Part shown: positions 7,288-10,014 of the stretch, one piece after another
Position numbering within the stretch: position 1 is the first letter of the stretch
How the letters are laid out: each line of letters starts with the position of its first letter
Assembly: GCA_026397855.1 (NCBI GenBank)
Contig: JAPLUA010000399.1
Location: forward strand, 1 to 10,014
Length of the DNA stretch: 10,014 bases
Direction of reading: 5' to 3'
Origin: Verrucomicrobiota bacterium
Lineage (GTDB): Bacteria; Verrucomicrobiota; Verrucomicrobiia; Limisphaerales; UBA8199
Position numbers and translations under genes: made by a program
The notes under the pieces: model-generated
Databases searched by the model: none
Told to the model about the DNA's origin: nothing
What the model saw: only the letters and a program-made list of their open reading frames with translations

Positions 7288-7926
7288 GTGATCAAGACTT
7301 GGGTGCATGCTGCACGGCTCTCCCGGCAGGAACCGGGAGGCAAGGCTGGCTGGTTGCCGTGTCTGCTTGCGTCCTTCCTTTGGTTTGGCGTCCTTGATGC
7401 CCAGGCGGGGCCGGCTATCAGCCTGGACACCCCGGCTGCCTTCTTCACCAACGCGGCCATTCGCCTGCTCGTTGGCGCAGGCTACACGGTGGGCGCTCCC
7501 GGCAGCACCTCGAACCTCTTGATTGCCGTCAACGACGGCGGCGTCCCTGTCACGACGCTCCACATCCCTATCTCGCCCATCAACTTTTACACCCCCTCCG
7601 TCCATCGGCTGCTGCAGCTCGCAGCCAATGTCTATGACGCCACCACTAACCGCGTGGACCTGAATCCGGGCGCGACCACGCCTTATCCGTACCTGCCCAG
7701 CGTCTTCCGCCCGCTGTTCGAGGAAGGGCCGCGCGACCTGGCCGGTCGGCGGCAGGTGTTCATTGTCGGCTATGACCAACCGAATGCCGAGGACCTGAAC
7801 CCGAACGGCCCTTTTCTGGGCGGCTCCCCACCACATGACCTGTCGGACGACGACCCATGCGAGCGTCACGGACTCCGATCTAACCCTCAAAGACCCCCTC
7901 GGGAGATCCTATGGCACCTCGGATGA
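7288..7926 (+). CDS. Secreted protein, 5' part of a frameshifted gene
   Basis: The frame opens with a GTG directly downstream of the promoter. It encodes a signal peptide: basic, fairly long n-region, hydrophobic WLPCLLASFLWFGVL, likely cleavage after DAQA near residue 40. The mature region starts GPAISLDTPAAFFTNAAIRLL and contains FIVGYDQPNAEDLNPNGPF. Up to about 7854 it reads as ordinary protein; after that the frame turns into Arg/Pro-rich text and stops at 7926, while the +1 frame carries on sensibly. Removing one C from CCC at 7854-7856 would join the two into a protein of about 485 residues (reading DLSDDDHASVTDSD across the joint). The same frame is open upstream to 7045 but there overlaps the AraC gene. 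No enzyme motif is recognised. I recall similar large secreted proteins near pseudopilin genes in Verrucomicrobiota, but their function is unknown to me. Confidence 0.65.
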   Translation: MIKTWVHAARLSRQEPGGKAGWLPCLLASFLWFGVLDAQAGPAISLDTPAAFFTNAAIRLLVGAGYTVGAPGSTSNLLIAVNDGGVPVTTLHIPISPINFYTPSVHRLLQLAANVYDATTNRVDLNPGATTPYPYLPSVFRPLFEEGPRDLAGRRQVFIVGYDQPNAEDLNPNGPFLGGSPPHDLSDDDPCERHGLRSNPQRPPREILWHLG

Positions 7927-8746
7927 CTGGGACCTCCCGGTCGGTCCATTGCCCGGCGTTGGTTGGCTTGGTCGCGTCCATCGCGGCACGCCCTGGCAGA
8001 CCCTTTACCTGAAATCAACCCCGGCCAATCTCCGCACCTGGTTGAACTGGACCGGGAACGACCAACTCGTGACCAATCTTGGCCAGATCTCCACCAGCCT
8101 CGTCCCTCTGAACGGCTTGGTCTTGGATGCCTCGCTCACCCACCCGACCAACGACTGGCGCCTCGCGAGCCTGCTGGTTTCTCTCTTAAGCACCAACGAC
8201 CCGCGCCAACTCCGGTCCGCCAACCCGGCCAGCGTCGCGGCATGGCAGGGAGCGTTGGACGGGATGATGGTCCTGACCAACGCTGAGCTGGGGCAATTTG
8301 AGACGCTCCTCATGTCCTCCAATTCGCCGCAAGCGGCGGCGATCGCCACAGCCCTTAACACCAGGCAGGCCGGTCAGCCCGGTCATTGCTTCCACGATCC
8401 TGGCGACCTCCTGTGCGCGCCGGAGTTGAGCGTTGTCTCGCCATGGCTGGACACAAGCCTCGGCCCACAGGCCCCCATCTCTGATGTGGCCTACGAGGCG
8501 ATCCCGGCGCAGCTTCTGCCTTTGCTGCGGCCGGATTCGGTAGGCGCCATCATCCAGAACGGCGGCACGCTGCGCCTCCAGTTCAGCGGCCTCGATGGCT
8601 TGGCATATGCCGTCCAGGTCTCCCCGGACATGCAGTCCTGGACAACGCTCAGCACGAATTACCCCGTCGGTGGCGTCTTCAGCTTTGTAGATAGCCAAAC
8701 GCCCGTTGCGCCCTGCCGCTTCTATCGCTCCGTGATCCTGCCTTGA
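7835..8746 (+). CDS. Secreted protein, 3' part of the frameshifted gene
   Basis: This frame continues the preceding one after a one-base shift; the ATG at 7835 has no ribosome site and the true joint is probably near 7855. It contains SDLTLKDPLGRSYGTSDDW, then GRVHRGTPWQTLYLKS, a segment that I associate with large Verrucomicrobiota proteins beside pseudopilin genes. A Thr/Asn-rich central part follows (PASVAAWQGALDGM, VLTNAEL). The last 65 or so residues (LRLQFSGLDGLAYAVQVSP, MQSWTTLSTNYP, FSFVDSQTPVAPCRFYRSV) resemble a beta-rich module often found at the end of secreted proteins of this phylum. No membrane segment or catalytic motif is visible. AGGAGG overlaps the stop codon at 8746-8751 but no convincing gene starts there. 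The frameshift may be an assembly error, a real inactivating mutation or, less likely, programmed. Confidence 0.65.
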   Translation: MTCRTTTHASVTDSDLTLKDPLGRSYGTSDDWDLPVGPLPGVGWLGRVHRGTPWQTLYLKSTPANLRTWLNWTGNDQLVTNLGQISTSLVPLNGLVLDASLTHPTNDWRLASLLVSLLSTNDPRQLRSANPASVAAWQGALDGMMVLTNAELGQFETLLMSSNSPQAAAIATALNTRQAGQPGHCFHDPGDLLCAPELSVVSPWLDTSLGPQAPISDVAYEAIPAQLLPLLRPDSVGAIIQNGGTLRLQFSGLDGLAYAVQVSPDMQSWTTLSTNYPVGGVFSFVDSQTPVAPCRFYRSVILP

Positions 8747-8758
8747 GGAGGGATCAGC

Positions 8759-8774
8759 TTGCTTGAACGAGCAA
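8759..8774 (+). terminator. Weak hairpin after the secreted-protein gene
   Basis: TTGCT and AGCAA form a 5-bp stem with a 6-base loop, 12 bases after the stop codon. No T-run follows, so terminator function is only a possibility. Confidence 0.2.
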
Positions 8775-8800
8775 CTTGCTATCAATATCACCAGCTTCGT

Positions 8801-8829
8801 TTGACACTAGGTCCATGTGGCCCTATATA
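8801..8829 (+). promoter_or_regulatory. Strong sigma70-like promoter of the pseudopilin operon
   Basis: TTGACA (8801-8806) is a perfect -35 box, followed after exactly 17 bases by TATATA (8824-8829). The surroundings are clearly more AT-rich than the flanking genes. Transcription would start near 8836, giving an untranslated leader of about 190-200 bases before the first pseudopilin gene. Confidence 0.65.
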
Positions 8830-8835
8830 TGTTAG

Positions 8836-9035
8836 ATCCATTGGGCGCTGCTACGTGCATCGCTAAAGATATGAACCGCAAACTATGCACCAGGCCAAAA
8901 GGCCCTATCTGCTACCGGATAGCTTCGTTGCAAGCTCCAGCAGCCGAACTGCATGCAATGGGCGCGGTGCCTTGCGGCGTTAAAACCCCCGCGATCGAAA
9001 GCAAGGGTATCCTGAAGGGAAAACGATTGGCATTG
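8836..9035 (+). other. Long hairpin-rich 5' leader of the pseudopilin operon
   Basis: The predicted leader contains a series of small hairpins: GGCC-AAAA-GGCC (8893-8904), CTATC/GATAG with an 8-base loop (8905-8922), AGCTT/AAGCT with a 6-base loop (8921-8936), and GCAG/CTGC near 8937-8952. The second and third share bases 8921-8922 and so may be alternatives. A ribosome-site-like AAGGGA lies at 9015-9020. The frame of the downstream gene is open through this region back to 8817, but the in-frame ATGs at 8871 and 8958 have no ribosome site. The density of stems suggests a regulatory leader or riboswitch; I cannot match it to a known class. Confidence 0.3.
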
Positions 9036-9611
9036 ATGGCACAGGAGGGGAGAGGCAAGGCGCGAGCGGAGCGGTCTCACGATCAGGTCACTGCCAGCGA
9101 GAGCGAGCGCGAGGTCGCAGTGTTTTCCGCCTTTACACTGGTCGAGGTGGTGATGTCCCTGGCGATTGCCACGCTGTTGTTCAGCGGGATATTGACCGCC
9201 TACATCCAAATGAACCGGCAGGCGGAATGGGCCGGATACGCCCTCGCTGCCCACAGCATCGGGACTCACCAAATCGAGCAGGCGCGCTCAGCGGTGTGGG
9301 ATTATTCAATCAACAAGAACGAACTCACCAACCTGAATCTGCTGGCTTGGTCTTACAACGCGACGACAAAGGTGGGAACAGGCTACACGACCAGCATCCT
9401 CGATCTTCCGATCTCGGGCACGAACATCGTGGTCGTAACCAACTTTGTGACCGTGAAGATGCTCAGCCTGACCGGCTTCACCAACGCCCAAGTACAGATG
9501 GTGACGGTGGATACGGTTTGGCGATTTTTGACGCTCCGGGGCAATCGCCTGTTTACCAATCGCACCGCAAGCTACTTTGGGCCGGATAACCAGGACGCGA
9601 GCAGCCTATGA
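9036..9611 (+). CDS. Type IV pseudopilin (prepilin-type N-terminal cleavage motif)
   Basis: A 191-residue prepilin-like protein. A 32-residue charged leader precedes the processing site A|FTLVEVVMSLAIATLLFSG, with the conserved Glu at position 5 after the cut (residue 37) and a hydrophobic helix at about 33-53 that anchors in the inner membrane before assembly. Position -1 is alanine instead of the usual glycine, which prepilin peptidases tolerate. The mature part, about 159 residues, continues with a helix (NRQAEWAGYALAAHSIGTHQ) and a beta-rich C-terminal half with many Thr/Asn. This is typical of pseudopilins of type II secretion-like machines, reminiscent of the GspI/GspJ group, although which one is unclear. 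The ATG at 9036 is used here; a TTG at 9027 has better spacing (6 bases) from AAGGGA and may be the true start. It overlaps the next pseudopilin gene by the sequence ATGA, indicating translational coupling. Confidence 0.82.
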   Translation: MAQEGRGKARAERSHDQVTASESEREVAVFSAFTLVEVVMSLAIATLLFSGILTAYIQMNRQAEWAGYALAAHSIGTHQIEQARSAVWDYSINKNELTNLNLLAWSYNATTKVGTGYTTSILDLPISGTNIVVVTNFVTVKMLSLTGFTNAQVQMVTVDTVWRFLTLRGNRLFTNRTASYFGPDNQDASSL

Positions 9612-10014
9612 TCACCGCCGTCCAAAGGTCGCCTGCCGCCCCAGCAAACCGAGCGCGGCGAGAAGCGGGGTTAACTCTGTCCGAAATGATGGTGTCCTCC
9701 GCCGTATTCAGTTTAACGGTGCTTGGGTTGGTGTATTGCCAGATGTTCGGGATGCGCCAGGACCAGTTGGTGCAGAGCAAGATTGGCGCTTCCGAGCAGG
9801 CCCGGCTGAGCTTCAACGAAATGGCCAACCACATCCGCGCCGCCAAGATCTGGCAGGTTGGCTGGGGCGATCTCCACTCCTTCACCGGGATTCCGTTGGG
9901 CACCAACCAACGGGGGAACGCGCTCATGATCAGCTTGACGACGGATACGAATAGTTACTACCTCTATTACTTCGACACCAACACGTCCGAGCTGTACCGG
10001 GGCCATAGCGGAAG
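9608..10014 (+). CDS. Type IV pseudopilin, partial (runs off the window end)
   Basis: The ATG at 9608 overlaps the preceding stop codon (ATGA), and the frame stays open to the end, giving 135 residues so far. After a 21-residue basic leader (AANRARRE-like, ending in AG) comes the processing site G|LTLSEMMVSSAVFSLTVLGLVY, with Glu at mature position 5 (residue 26) and a hydrophobic helix at about 22-44. Leucine at mature position 1 is less usual than Phe or Met. The following segment (RQDQLVQSKIGASEQARLSFNEMANHIRAAK) fits the amphipathic continuation of the pseudopilin helix, and the later part is beta-rich with Tyr/Thr. The pattern ...SFNEMANHIRAAK is similar to GspJ/PulJ-like minor pseudopilins. 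It likely works with the upstream pseudopilin in a short pseudopilus. Confidence 0.82.
   Translation, partial: MITAVQRSPAAPANRARREAGLTLSEMMVSSAVFSLTVLGLVYCQMFGMRQDQLVQSKIGASEQARLSFNEMANHIRAAKIWQVGWGDLHSFTGIPLGTNQRGNALMISLTTDTNSYYLYYFDTNTSELYRGHSG

Noticed and set aside
7838..7866. Programmed +1 frameshift site
   Set aside because: There is no stop codon or known slippery sequence at the shift point in the first frame; a simple one-base error or mutation explains it better.
8759..8866. 35-codon frame from TTG behind AGGAGG
   Set aside because: Cys/Tyr-rich, spans the strong promoter at 8801-8829, and has no recognisable features; more likely chance.
8870..8960. c-di-GMP-I (GEMM) riboswitch
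   Set aside because: Some pieces look similar (CGCAAAC, TTGCAAGCT, GCAGCCGAACTGC), but the conserved core strings and the order of helices do not fit the consensus I know; left as an unclassified structured leader.

Overview
The window is GC-rich DNA from a bacterium that most resembles Verrucomicrobiota, perhaps a Pedosphaera/Limisphaera-like lineage. The placement rests on gene content: a propeller-type sensor kinase paired with a NarL-type regulator, an AraC regulator fused to a LacI-like sugar-binding domain, a secreted protein ending in a C-terminal module I associate with this phylum, and overlapping pseudopilin genes. It is inferred from memory of these families, not from a search.

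Left part (1-5822): a secreted family 28 glycoside hydrolase (polygalacturonase type) is read leftward. Divergent from it is a 1031-residue membrane sensor histidine kinase whose periplasmic part has 14 propeller-blade motifs, which suits two seven-bladed propellers, followed by a Y_Y_Y domain, one membrane segment, a HisKA_3-type dimerisation domain and an ATPase domain. Its likely partner, a NarL/LuxR-type response regulator, follows after a 269-base gap. That gap holds the most striking non-coding structure in the window: a 135-base inverted-repeat element built from four 6-bp-stem, 5-base-loop hairpins. The arrangement suggests sensing of a plant-polysaccharide product and control of its breakdown.

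Middle (5823-7150): an AraC/XylR-type regulator with an N-terminal periplasmic-binding-protein-like domain. It has no Shine-Dalgarno sequence of its own. A strong one upstream serves a 7-codon reading frame that ends 9 bases before the regulator start.

Right part (7151-10014): a good sigma70-like promoter (GTGACA-17-TAGATT) leads into a secreted protein of about 485 residues that is split by an apparent one-base frameshift near 7855. After a 289-base gap with a second strong promoter (TTGACA-17-TATATA) and a long, hairpin-rich leader come two overlapping type IV pseudopilin genes (ATGA overlap). The second runs off the window end. These look like the start of a pseudopilin/type II secretion-like cassette.

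No rRNA, tRNA, CRISPR array, transposase or phage gene was seen.
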